Source: Notospermus geniculatus
Taxonomy: Eukaryota > Nemertea > Pilidiophora > Heteronemertea > Lineidae
DNA: 64,000 bases
Assembly: GCA_002633025.1 (NCBI GenBank)
Contig: NMRB01000159.1
Coordinates: forward strand, 45,725 to 109,724
Reading direction: 5' to 3'
Positions 1-10,421 of the stretch are shown piece after piece. The first letter of the stretch is position 1; each line of letters opens with the position of its first letter. Under the pieces are notes generated by a model. It saw nothing but the letters and a program-made list of their open reading frames with translations, searched no databases and had not been told where the DNA came from. Made by a program: the position numbers and the translations under genes.

Positions 1-226
1 AATATTAGCAATGAACGCGCAACAGCATGTTTATGTAATGTCAAAATGTATTCCCTTGTTTGTTTCGATCCGGTTAAACGCTGCGGTGAAATGTCACGCG
101 TCGCATCGCCGCACCGGAGCACGAACCGCATGTATGTGTCGTCACCTTATGGAAATCCTTGCCGGCGGTGGGTTGCGATGATATCAAATGTATTTGCTAG
201 ACTTGTAATTGACTTGAATGTGTACA

Positions 227-1220
227 TGTACACCCTTAATCAAAAGTAAATGCACAGCTAATAAACTTAAATATTTCCCAAAATCTTCAGCGGAACAACC
301 TTTGCTTTTTACGGCAATTACTTAGGGCATCAAGACACATTTTGAGACCAAAAATATCATGAACTTGCAAGAGTTGTATTTTTGACAAAAGTTTGAAATT
401 TCCATAAAAAAGTGTGATTTTCAATCGCATATTTTTTAGAAGTGAAACCAACGTCACTTTAAAGCCTGTTTGTTTCCCAGCAAAATTATTTTTTCAGGTT
501 TAAAAAATTTTCCAAAATGAATTTCGTCCGGTTTTCCAGTCAAGTCAGGGCTATTCCTTCCGTCTCATTTAGATCTACCCAGCCTGCTGAATATTGTGAA
601 TAGGCCTATTCATGGCCTAGTCAACAATAGTTACTGCTGATGACACTCCATTGAGTAATCCAAGGCCAGGCGGTCTTTTGTGTGAGATGAGTGCCGGTGT
701 CACCTTTCTTAATTCCTCCTTACAATTCCTTACCAATGAAGGCAGAAAAGCCTACGTAACCTCTTATGGAATTGACGCCATTTACTAACTTGACCTACGA
801 TGAATGGGACTTATTTTTCCGTGAGGTTGGTCTTGGGACAATAGGGAAAGGTCGACTATAAAATAAGACTTGAACTGTTGACTGGAGTTTCGACTGAAAC
901 TTTCGAATAAATTCTTCATAATTACGACATGGAAGCTCCAATTGAAAATTTGAAAATTTATTCGTGTATAGAAACAGGAAAGCTTTAAAATGGCGTTGGT
1001 TTCACTTCAAAAAAATATGCGATTGAAAATCACACTTTTTTATAGAAATTTCGAACTTTTGTCAAAAATACAACTCGTGCAAGTTCATGATGTTTTTGGT
1101 CTCAAAATGTGTCTTGATGCCCTAAGTAACTGCCGTGAAAAGCACAGGTTGATCTGCTGAAGATTTTGGGAAATATTTAAGTTTATTTGCTGTGCATTTA
1201 CTTTTGATTAAGGGTGTACA
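227..1220. repeat. Foldback DNA transposon with about 245-bp inverted arms
   Basis: The left arm (227 to about 475) reappears reverse-complemented as the right arm (about 970 to 1220). The outer ends read TGTACACCCTTAATC and its complement. The arms match almost base for base, including runs such as TGTGATTTTCAATCGCAT. The roughly 500-bp centre has no convincing open frame, so this is a non-autonomous element. The superfamily was not determined. Confidence 0.85.
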
Positions 1221-1289
1221 ATACGACGTGCGTTGAACCCCTATTTTTATTGAAAATTAACCACACTGGCATTCCACGCATAAAACTAT

Positions 1290-1580
1290 GGGCCGTATGC
1301 TCCAACGAAGATTATCTTGTTGAACTCAGGTTGAGCCACTTTTTCACTGTCACATCAGGGTCTGGAAACTTGGGGTGGCCTCCTAGAAACTCCGCTAGTG
1401 CTTCGACAGCCTATCGGTGTTAAAATGCATGGGAAAATGTACAGCACTGTAGGGATGGACTGCGCTAGCGCTAGCGGAGTTTCTATGCGGCCACCCCTGA
1501 ACAACTGAAAAGTTGTGGCTCAACCTGACTTCAAGATATCAACCCGAGTTCAAGATAATCTTCGTTGGCGCATACGGCCC
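1290..1580. repeat. Foldback MITE
   Basis: The ends GGGCCGTATGC and GCATACGGCCC are reverse complements. The inverted similarity continues inward through the AAGATTATCTTG, GGTTGAGCCAC and GAAACTCCGCTAG blocks to the middle. No coding frame is supported. It lies about 70 bp from the preceding foldback element. Confidence 0.8.
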
Positions 1581-1843
1581 TTTGATACTCAAGTTTCATC
1601 AGAGTCGCTATTGGTGACCAGGTCATGAATAGACCTACATGTATTCACGCCCGTATTAAAGCAGGCCGGATAGATCAAGGTGACGGTTATCAAAATCACG
1701 AAAAATGTTCCTGTCCTCGCCATCTTTACTGTTTGAGGTCACATGATATGGGAATCACCAATCCGTTACCTGATCATGCTGATGACGTAGAAACAATATC
1801 TGGTTCTTCGGTTACTCATCATCTGACTCTGTATTGCGTCTAG

Positions 1844-2600
1844 TCTCGCACCGCCAGCCTCTGATCTCGCTCCGCTTCCTACGCTTGGATCAGAGTCTTG
1901 CCCCAGACGCATCCATTTTGGTTATGCTAACGGTTCCAACATCTCACCACAGGTGGCGCTCACGCACAGACGTCGATTAAACGTGCCATAAGATTTCTTA
2001 GCGTACCGCATTAACAATCCCTCAAATTAGTCTTATCGAGCTTTATGACACATATTATTTACATTTTAACAATTTTCTGTATTTTTATCACCGTTCCTGC
2101 GACATAATATAGGAGCTGAATCGATGCTCTGACATAACGCATAGCTCTGTACGAATTTACATCCGGGTATGCGCGCCCAGAATCGGGGTGCGGGTACCCG
2201 GATGTGATTACAAAAATACTTCGTTTGGGGCCAGACCCTCCGGTTGTCTGCTGCGCGAGACTAACCGAGGGTCTGGCTGAGCGAGACTATATTACGTCCG
2301 GCAAAAAGGATAAAAATAGCAATACGAGTCAGACGGACGTTCGGACTACACCAGACCGTTTTACTCACTCACCTCGAATAAAGTAATAGCCCTACACGCC
2401 AAATGGAGACCCCGTTGCACGATAACCCCCTCGAAATGTGCGTATAGACCATGTGCACGTGACGTCATCATTGACGTCATAATTCGCACGTCAGCCATTT
2501 TGGACGGCATCTGACACTACGAATGCGTTGGACGTGCCGTCCAAAATGGCGGCATCTCGACGTCGCGGTGACGTCATAATCGTTGCTGCACGTCCTCTAT
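1844..2600. repeat. Cluster of short inverted repeats with CRE-like sites
   Basis: Several short palindromic pieces are visible. ACATCCGGGTA at 2160 pairs with TACCCGGATGT at 2193. GCCAGACCCTC at 2230 pairs with GAGGGTCTGGC at 2268. GCCATTTTGGACGGC at 2494 pairs with GCCGTCCAAAATGGC at 2537. The last is flanked by three TGACGTCA motifs, the palindromic cAMP-response-element sequence. They look like degraded MITEs. Regulatory activity is only a possibility. Confidence 0.5.
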
Positions 2601-3825
2601 AGGATTCCATGTCAACGTCAACTTCATCCATTTCACCAACTCACAACAAAAAGGCAAACTTGTTTAGTAAACTAATATACAATCGCCATCATATTCCAAC
2701 ATCTTCTATAAAATTTATCGTTCAGAAACGGATATACCCTCTAAAATGCACCTAAAAACCACCTCAAAAAATTGCACAGCATTTCTACTCAAGAATTCTC
2801 ACAGAAATAAAACAACCATACTAGAATATAACTACAGGCCAAATTTCAAACATATCGCTCATGCAACAACAGAGATACAGCTCAAAATATTGCCAGACAT
2901 ACACGGACCAAGCCAGACAGTGTTGAAAATAAGGGTCACCTTGGGCACCAACACCGTGGTGCTTTAAGTGTACAGTGGGCATGATAGGTCAATTTTCGTG
3001 TCACAAATATTGCATACGTCGTAGAAAAAACAGATAAGCGAGTTTTGGTAGTTGGTAAGGATTATATTTTTATGGCTCATAGATCAGCTCGGCTTTAGTG
3101 CCTATCATCGCAAAATAAAAACAAAGGTGACGGTTATTTTGACGACCTTGTAAGTCCTGCTTTTGTTTTATCATCAATTACAATTTCAATTTTTAAAAGT
3201 TTATTGTGTACAAAATAAAGACGAATCGCACAAATCAATATATGATACCAATGTCAATGAAAGAAGAGGGTTCACGAGACTGACTGCTGAAGCAGACGTG
3301 ATGGAACTAAAAGGTTGCTGTGGCGATGAATTGGAGGATCATGAATGATGCTATTGATCGATTCACGCTTTGAAGGCTGAGTTCAGTTGGTATCGTGGCA
3401 GTTTCTGCAGTTCGTCCGTCCTCTCGCATTATAAGTGAACCATTTCCGCTTCTACCAGTTCATCAAGTACCAACTTCGAAATCATTTCCCATCGGATAAT
3501 ATCATTTTGATGTCGATGAGGAGGGGACTAGTCGAACTAGTGTGAAACCCTCCGATGAATGGAACTATAGTGCCACAAGCCGGTCCTTTCTTAACACGTT
3601 TTTCCTTTTGAAGCAGTAAATATCAGTCATGCCATGTAGGCCGACATCACTGAACGGACCTACTTTTGGACGACAGACGTCGCCTATAGTTTTGGACGAC
3701 AGACGTCGCCTATAGTTATATACGTCCGAGCTGTGAGTGGCTGATGCAGAAAGAACCCCAGTTTTAAACTTGTATACTGTGGGTCGTCAGCGACGTTCTC
3801 TTTGATTCTAAGGGTAGGGACACAC
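2601..3825. other. No supported gene
   Basis: AT-rich unique-looking sequence. Only short open frames occur and none is supported by domain or splice evidence. A direct repeat of TTTTGGACGACAGACGTCGC lies at about 3665-3710. Confidence 0.5.
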
Positions 3826-4078
3826 CTGACGCGATTCGCATGCGATAGGGCGACGCATGCGTCAAAACCTTTGTTTGCGTGCAGTGGGGCGGAAAATAAC
3901 AAAGCATTTGCCGCATGCGTCAACGAATCGCGTTAGGTGTGCAGCCACCCTAAGGCTGGGGACACACCTAACGCGATTCGTTGACGCATGCGACAACGCC
4001 TTTGTTATTTTCCGCCCCACTGCACGCAAACAAAGGTTTTGACGCATGCGTCGCCCTATCTCATGCGAATCGCGTTAA
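3826..4078. repeat. Large inverted repeat, paired MITE arms
   Basis: Two arms of about 120 bp, 3826-3945 and 3958-4078, are inverted copies around a short centre. Both carry CACACCTAACGCGATTCG-type ends, GACGCATGCGTC and CCGCCCCACTGCACGC. The arms translate into small mirrored open frames on both strands, which is expected from the symmetry and is not evidence of coding. Confidence 0.8.
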
Positions 4079-4649
4079 GCCAAGCGCACATTTGCGACAA
4101 AACTCGATGCGTTAGGGGTGTCTGTTAAAATCGACTGACCTGGCTGAATGACGAGTCGACTGCCCCTTAAGTCAACTTCCTAAATTTCGCAAATTTTCGA
4201 CCCCAACCGGGGTCTTCCTCAGGGACTTTTCAGTATGGAACTCCAGAAAAGACTTGATTTATTGAGCAGAGTAATCTTCTAAGCACCTTTAACTCAAAAT
4301 AATCTCCAACGACGAATTTCAGAAGCCGGGTTTGGAGTTTTGAGAACTTCCAGTACCGGTACATGGTAGATCGGAGAGTTCTCACCAATTTCAGGTTCGT
4401 CGCCGCGAGTTGATGGAAATTTGACGAATGTTGCTGGATTGCTGATCGCTTGATACACACCTGCGAAAATATTTTGGTGGAACATGGCTTTAGTCGATGG
4501 CTAGGATGCGGTGGAGGTATGAACTCTGCTGGTAACCTCAGTGTACAGATCCCCCCGCACACAAACTGCTTTGAACCTAGGCTCTCTTTTTTCAGTTGAA
4601 AGGAAACCTTTCGTAAGATGGTTCATGGGAGGCCGTCCCGTCTGCATAG
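4079..4649. other. Flanking or intronic sequence before the PAN-like exon
   Basis: No gene is recognised here. The CCCCAACCGGGGTCTTC block near 4203 recurs at about 61350, and part of it recurs inverted near 56945, so it is a dispersed repeat fragment. Confidence 0.4.
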
Positions 4650-4890
4650 ATCGACTTCCTTCGTGAAGCTCCTTGACGATAGGATCATTCTGAGTCCAGA
4701 CTTGTGCAACCACACAACAGTTTCCTACCTCGGCTGCGCGGTGATGTGTGCATTGATAAAAAGATGTACCACATTTAACCTGTGTTTGAGTAATGGTGAC
4801 TTCGTCTGCCAACTGAGTCAAAAGAAAGGAGCATGCATGGAGAGGAGTGATGCCGCGTTGAGGAAGGGTTGTCATATGTTTAGATACAAG
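4650..4890 (+). CDS. PAN/Apple-like domain exon, copy 1
   Basis: This looks like an internal exon encoding a cysteine-rich extracellular module. It is bounded by a CTGCATAG acceptor and an AAG/GTAAAG donor, giving one leading base plus 80 codons. The peptide has cysteines spaced as in PAN/Apple domains: LCNHTTVSYLGCAVMCAL, then CTTFNLC, a VCQLS strand, and two more cysteines before MFRYK. The SxxxCAxxC and CxxFNxC patterns are typical of the family, which mediates protein or carbohydrate binding in secreted and surface proteins. If translation continued past the donor it would stop at 4905. The parent gene and its other exons are not recognised. A near-copy follows 220 bp downstream. Confidence 0.45.
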
Positions 4891-5084
4891 GTAAAGGTTG
4901 TTTAGTGCACACACCAAGAAATATCAGTGAATCATCTTTTGCCAGTCTTCTGCGACCTCAAGCCTATGAGTGTCACTTCATCTTCTGCCAGTCACTTCAT
5001 CTTCTGCCTGTGACACGGCTAACAGACACGATTTTCAATCTTGCTGATACGAATTGTGTGTACGCGTGATGACAGCTTTGGAAG

Positions 5085-5085
5085 C
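5085..5085. other. Single-N contig join
   Basis: One ambiguous base separates two stretches sharing about 430 bp: 4664-5084 resembles 5124-5551. The position suggests that two overlapping contigs or haplotypes were abutted here instead of merged. Confidence 0.6.
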
Positions 5086-5109
5086 NGGTTCACCTCAAAT
5101 TTGGTCTAG

Positions 5110-5353
5110 TTTTATTGGACTATTCGTGAAGCTTCTTGACAACAGGATTATCCTGAGACCAGACTTGTGCAATCACACAACAGTTTCCTACCTCGGCTGC
5201 GCGATGATGTGTGCATTGATAAAGCGATGTACCACATTTAACCTGTGTTTGAGTAATGGTGACTTCGTCTGCCAACTGAGTCAAAAGAAAGGAGCATGCA
5301 TGGAGAGGAGTGATGCCGCGTTGAAGAAGGGTTGTCTTATGTTTAGATACAAG
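5110..5353 (+). CDS. PAN/Apple-like domain exon, copy 2
   Basis: This is a second version of the exon at 4650-4890, with the same cysteine pattern, the same AAG/GTAAAG donor and a phase-compatible acceptor (TTTGGTCTAG). It has 81 codons and differs by a handful of substitutions. The downstream intron-like sequence is also duplicated. The 5' flank differs from that of copy 1. It is either a true tandem duplication of a PAN domain or an unmerged allele created at the single N at 5085. The sequence alone does not decide which. Confidence 0.42.
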
Positions 5354-5653
5354 GTAAAGGTTGTTTAGTGCACACATCAGGAAATATCCGTGAGATCATC
5401 TTTTGCGAGTCTTTGCTGCGACCTCAAACCTATGGGTGTCACTTCATCCTCTGCCAGTCACTTCATCTTCTGCCTGTGACACGGCTAACAGACACGATTT
5501 TCAATCTTGCTGATACGAATTGTGTGTACGCGTGATGACAGCTTTGGAAGCGCATGTGCCAGTGAGGTGATTTCACAGACATGACAGACACGAATTTGTC
5601 TGTGTGCTACACCTTTCAGGAAAATGTGGACAAAAATACACAACCTTTCTACA

Positions 5654-5957
5654 TTAAAGGAGCTCTAGTTCGAATTGTAAACATTACGGTTTGTTTATTT
5701 ACATGGTTGATTATAATAGTTATTTTTCCTCGGACAGGTGGCAGCACCGTGTATACCAACACATTAATGTTATCTATTTTTATATCTACCTTGATAAATA
5801 TTCTTGTAACTGAAATATATTTATGATTTTATGCTCAAAACAAACAAAAAGTTGTGAAAGGCGAGATTTAATTCGATTTTATCTGATTTGTTAGTAGCAG
5901 AAGTTGACAATAGGTGGCACACCGTAATGTTTACAATTCGAACTAGAGCACCTTTAA
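5654..5957. repeat. MITE with TTAA target site
   Basis: Terminal inverted repeats of about 40 bp start AAAGGAGCTCTAGTTCGAAT at the left and are complemented at the right, flanked by TTAA on both sides. TTAA duplications are typical of piggyBac-type elements. The element carries the GGTGGCAGCACC motif found again in the next TTAA element. The open frame at 5581-5826 overlaps its left half and is not a gene. Confidence 0.75.
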
Positions 5958-6293
5958 AAGAGATAGGCCCTAGTGGTTTAATGTTATGTTTCGTCTACTA
6001 AGCGAAGGGTGGAACCTGGAAGCTCTCCAGGTGACCATCGGATCACTGGTTTTATCACCAATCCTTCAATCCTTATGGGCTAAAGTGGGTTAAAAGGATT
6101 TCGACAATCGGTTGATTTTTGGCACCGCAGGCCCCACAGAGGCTTTTGTGAATAATGTCCTCATTGCAGTGTACATCACAAGATCGGAGCAACAAGTGAA
6201 CTGAATTTTGTTGCAGTCTGTCATGTGGTGAGCGTAAAACAATACAATCATGCGATCCTAAAATGGCACAACCTTCTCGATAGGCGTTTTAAC
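5958..6293. other. No supported gene
   Basis: Unique-looking sequence between MITEs. I see no exon, RNA gene or repeat I can support. Confidence 0.4.
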
Positions 6294-6422
6294 ATTGGCC
6301 AATATACATAAAAGTTAGCGAATGCTTTTACTTTAAGATTTTTGTTGTACATTTACATTGGACTTCCCTGGGCAAATCTTAAGTAAAAGCATTTGCTAAA
6401 TTTTATGAATACCAGCCATTGT
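6294..6422. repeat. Short palindromic MITE, 'ATTCATAAAA' family
   Basis: AAAAGTTAGCGAATGCTTTT at 6310 faces its inverted copy ending AGCATTTGCTAAATTTTATG, with ATTGGC and GCCATTG outside. Two related copies lie at 52405-52640, and more distant palindromic elements of similar design lie at 24568-24676 and 59751-59872. Confidence 0.75.
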
Positions 6423-6944
6423 TATGATTGATGTCATTCATACTTCATGCATCTTTTCAATGCTGTTTCTACTGACAGCATTGGCAATTCTACTACACAT
6501 TACTACATAAAATTTACCGTAGCAACAGGTTGTGGAAGGAAACGTTCGGCTTCAACTCACTCTCAACACAACCGCGCTACACGATGAAAGAACCTTACCC
6601 ACCCACTTTAAAGTCCAAGCTTCATACACAATTTTGTTTTTCATTTTTAACTCTCATTAAAAGTCCTTGACAGGCAAAATAACATGGTTTTTGCGCATTT
6701 TAAAAATATTGAGAATTAAGGAAGTTCGAAGCTCTTCGAAAAACGAAGTGGTCAATCCTCTCTTATCTATTTTTGCTTTTATGCTAATGACGCCTGATGA
6801 TGTCATCTCAGGAAAATGAGGTAATTCATCTCTGAATAATTCCTCAAATACAGAACATACCAGAATGATTTTTTGTGAGAGGGTCCAGAATATGATAATG
6901 ATAAACTTGGTAAACTCGATGACAATAAAACAATCACTAAACTG

Positions 6945-7191
6945 TTAAAGGAGTTAGACGCCGAAGTTGTAAACACTCACTCACTGGTTCTCTACCCACG
7001 GACGCCTGTGGTGCTGCCACCTATTGTCGGTGATATGTACTGACGTGAATATCGTGAGTGAGTTGCATCGGACCGGGAACCAGTCTAACGATCACGGGTG
7101 CTGCCACCTGCACGAAGGAATAAAACTAGTTTGCCGACTATATTTGTAAACAAACGAGCTTGTTTACAACTTCGGCGTCTAACTCCTTTAA
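6945..7191. repeat. MITE with TTAA target site, second copy type
   Basis: The left end AAAGGAGTTAGACGCCGAAG is repeated inverted at the right end, and both are flanked by TTAA. Terminal bases AAAGG match the element at 5654-5957, so the two are related. Internally it has two GGTGCTGCCACCT motifs. Confidence 0.78.
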
Positions 7192-7657
7192 CTGTCATGT
7201 TTGTGTTTTCCTGAGATGGTGCCACCATCGCATTAGCATACAATTAGCATATTATAATCACAAGAAACTTTTTCTCCACAAGGTACAAACTCTCTAATTT
7301 CATAGGGCTGTATCTCCCTTATTACTCAAAAAATTTTCTTCAAGTAAAAAGCGTTCTTCTACTCGTGGATATAATGCACTTCCTGCACAGAATAAGGAAA
7401 TTGAGTATTTGCAGATTCAGCACTGTGAAATAGACATTTCCTACCGTCGTTGAAAACCATACCGTGCCTATCTTTTATCGGTGTCCGGGCGGGGGTGGGG
7501 GTGAAAACATCATCTTTCCTCAGAAACCTGAGAACACTGAAACATGCAAAACAATGAAACATGTGAGTCGCCAGTAAGAAAATGGTTTCATTAACAGTCG
7601 CGATTAAGAAAACGGTCCCCGCCGTGTCAAGGGACAGACTGAAATGGCACCCTAGAA

Positions 7658-7713
7658 AACATTGGGTGATTTCAAAGTTGGTGTTAACACCAACTTTGAA
7701 ATCACCCAATGTT
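7658..7713. repeat. Perfect 56-bp palindrome without spacer
   Basis: The sequence is exactly self-complementary around the centre between 7685 and 7686 (GTGTT/AACAC). Each arm carries ATTGGGTGATTTCAAAGTTG. There is no loop. It could be a zero-spacer inverted duplication or an assembly fold-back. Confidence 0.9.
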
Positions 7714-8452
7714 GACCGAGGCCGCTTTGGGAGACATTAAAAATGTCCACCACTCACGTGACGCGCCTCAGCCAATCATATTCACCGATTCTCTCTTGAG
7801 GTATGCTATTTAGGATTGTGGGCCATTAGTCCGAACACAGACTCCCCTGCTTGATTATGTTAATGAGGTTTCAATTATCATATACAAATCAGGGGTCGAA
7901 GTTCAGGCTATGTGGCTAGCGTAAAATCTAGTATCATTATAGGTCGAGGTGTTGCCGCCGCCCACCAATCTGCGTACAGTATCCAGTTTTTATCTAGTAT
8001 ATACTTTTTCTCGACTATCACAGAAAACTTATCGCTTGTGCTCAATCCCTAGAATGCGTGTATCATTCGCGCATGCGCAGGGACTGAGCATCTGCGTCAA
8101 AGTCTGTCATCACCCACGTCATCAGTATGAAGTGCCGACGTCACCTTAATTAATGATTTTGTGACCCACTCTCCTCAGTTTTTGCGCGTTCGCTATAGGG
8201 AAACTTCGTTGCGAGTCGTTCCCCCAGTTAAGTTGAATAAGAAGGGGAGCGTCATCACAGAAATGTACATGATTACGATTAAACATAGCAATGAAGTAAG
8301 ATCTTATTTACATCAGATTACCGTGTACTGCTACTATCCCAAATTACTTGCATTTCGTTTGCAGAACAAGTGGAACCTGTTTTTCAGGTCAGTCCACGCT
8401 GTCTATCTGTACAGTCATTTCATCCTTTTTATTCTGTTTCAACCTTTTCGAG
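7714..8452. other. Region upstream of the first unrecognised gene
   Basis: This contains a CACGTG E-box and a CCAAT sequence near 7755-7775, but no start site can be assigned. An open frame reaches back to 8161 without an ATG at its start. The stretch before 8453 is pyrimidine-rich and reads better as intron. Confidence 0.35.
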
Positions 8453-9108
8453 TTCGCTTGTACGATTTTAGAATTGGCAAGCTCGTTGGTCACATGGTCT
8501 ACCCAGAAAATGATGTGTGGTGTTTTGATGTTAAAGGTGAAAGTTCATGGTGGATATCTGATCGTTTTTACGCCACTTGTCCGACGGCCAGTCAACAGAC
8601 TATAATCTATGATTACTCCTTAGAAACCAGGGGGGACGAAATTGTTTTTAACTTAAGTAAGCGTGCGGTGCTTAATCACAGTCCTGGAAAGATTCTCCTC
8701 TTGCCCTTGGGGAATGATGTAATAATTTTATACCGCTGGACATTGGAATGTTACACAGTCGCTGTGACAAGTTTATCGTCAAACTACACAGAATATTCTT
8801 TCCACAAACTCCCGTTTCGGGATATGCCCTCTTTACAAGTCCTAAGTCACTTGGAGTCGCCACTTTTTGTCTTTTATTTCGTCTCCTTAGGGAACATACT
8901 TATGGAAAAGGGATTCCAAATGCCCTGTTATACAACTAAACTGAGCCGACCCCTTCAAAATGATACGATTGACAAAGTGCACATCTTCTTTCCGGAGACA
9001 GTTCATAAAGATGATTACATAATTATGGACAGGTACGGCCACCTATTGCATGCGCGCAGAATGAAGTTCATAAAAACGATAATGCACCACAAGATTGTCG
9101 ATGAGTGA
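8453..9108 (+). CDS. Hypothetical protein, terminal exon; possible beta-propeller-like fold
   Basis: An open frame ends at TGA 9106-9108. I place the exon start after a pyrimidine-rich acceptor (TTCAACCTTTTCGAG), which keeps the phrase FRVRLYDFRIGKLVGH intact. The wider frame is open from 8161 but has no ATG there. The protein is rich in short beta-strand-like, aromatic stretches, with phrases such as VRLYDFRIGKLVG and DRYGHLLHARR that recall repeated propeller blades. No known family is recognised. A comparable phrase (FRVYDVRNGTIS) occurs in the gene at 10901-11884, so the two may be diverged tandem paralogues. The last 460 bp are duplicated after the single N at 9260. Function is unknown. 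Confidence 0.5.
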
Positions 9109-9259
9109 AACCTGAAATGTTTTTCGTTGGTCATTTTTACACTACGCAGAATTTTGGCCTGGATGAACCGTGCCGTGCTCGGCCCGGGTCATGCCCGCCT
9201 CAGAATGACCGTTTACACTGCACCATGAGAACCGCGCCATCGCTCGCTCTCCTTTCTGT

Positions 9260-9260
9260 N
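9260..9260. other. Single-N contig join inside a duplicated stretch
   Basis: Sequence 8648-9259 matches 9261-9875 with only a few differences, and the N sits exactly between the two copies. This is the signature of two overlapping contigs placed end to end. Confidence 0.8.
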
Positions 9261-9282
9261 CTTTAACTTAAGTAAGCGTGCG

Positions 9283-9723
9283 GTGCTTAATCACAGTCCT
9301 GGAAAGATTCTCCTCTTGCCCTTGGGGATTGATGTAATAATTTTATACCGCTGGACATTGGAATGTTACACAGTCGCTGTAACAAGTTTATCGTCAAACT
9401 ACACAGAATATTCTTTCCACAAACTCCCGTTTCGGGATATGCCCTCTTTACAAGTTCTAAGTCACTTGGAGTCGCCACTTTTTGTCTTTTATTTCGTCTC
9501 CTTAGGGAACATACTTATGGAAAAGGGATTCCAAATGCCCTGTTATACAACTAAACTGAGCCGACCCCTTCAAAATGATACGATTGACAAAGTGCACATC
9601 TTCTTTCCGGAGACAGTTCATAAAGATGATTACATAATTATGGACAGGTACGGCCACCTATTGCATGCGCGCAGAATGAAGTTCATAAAAACGATAATGC
9701 ACCACAAGATTGTCGATGAGTGA
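9283..9723 (+). pseudogene. Partial duplicate of the preceding exon, probably an assembly copy
   Basis: This repeats the final 146 codons of the exon at 8453-9108 with the same TGA stop, differing by a few bases (for example AAT to ATT early on and C to T at synonymous sites). It begins abruptly at the N at 9260 with no acceptor or start. It is most likely the second allele of the same locus instead of a separate gene. Confidence 0.65.
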
Positions 9724-9749
9724 AACCTGAAATGTTTTTCGTTGGTCAT

Positions 9750-10170
9750 TTTTACACTACGCAGAATTTTGGCCTGGATGAACCGTGCCGTGCTCGGCCC
9801 GGGTCATGCCCGCCTCAGAATGACCGTTTACACTGCACCATGAGAACCGCGCCATCGCTCGCTCTCCTTTCTGTGGAGGTAGGAAATCTCCGTCATTTTC
9901 AATATCGCGGCAATGACGTATTGAGTTCAAGGCCGATAAATGAGCTACAGTTGTGTTATTCAAGTTGGCCGAGCCCAGTAGCGCGTTTACATTGTGCAGT
10001 TTTTCAGCAGTGCCGTGCTCGACCCGGGTCGAACCCACCTCCTGCTGGGGGTTCGGCCCGCGGACCGTGCCGAGCCCAACCGTGCCGTGCCAACCCATTT
10101 ACACTACCACTTTTTTTGCCGAGCCGTGCCCGACCCGGGTCGAGCACGGTTGAAAACGCGTAGTGTAAAA
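9750..10170. repeat. Foldback element rich in CCCGGGTC hairpins
   Basis: The ends TTTTACACTACGC and GCGTAGTGTAAAA are complements. Inside are several copies of GTGCCGTGCTCGRCCCGGGTC in both orientations. The left 125 bp also appear before the N at 9260, as part of the duplicated contig overlap. Open frames here are products of the GC-rich repeats. Confidence 0.7.
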
Positions 10171-10421
10171 GGGGCTATAGACATACTGTGAGCATACGAC
10201 CGTTGACCCTGTTCCCCTCATTTTTCGAAAAATCCACCCGGCACAGCAAAATGAGTCGAAAGTCGCACAGAAGAAGACCGAAGGTGGAACCAGACAGCAA
10301 CCACAGAAATCGACGAAGTCAAATTCACAATGGGCAGACAATCCTGAAATCAGCGAACCGTTGGGGGTCACTTGGACATGTTGGGTCTTCTAATGTGCGC
10401 ATTCGGACTCATTTTGTCGTG

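Noticed and set aside
3684-4047. Overlapping open frames on both strands with shared peptide RQNLCLRAVGRKIT
   Set aside because: Identical peptides on opposite strands are the result of the inverted repeat.
5581-5826. Small membrane-protein-like open frame
   Set aside because: Most of it lies within the TTAA MITE at 5654-5957.
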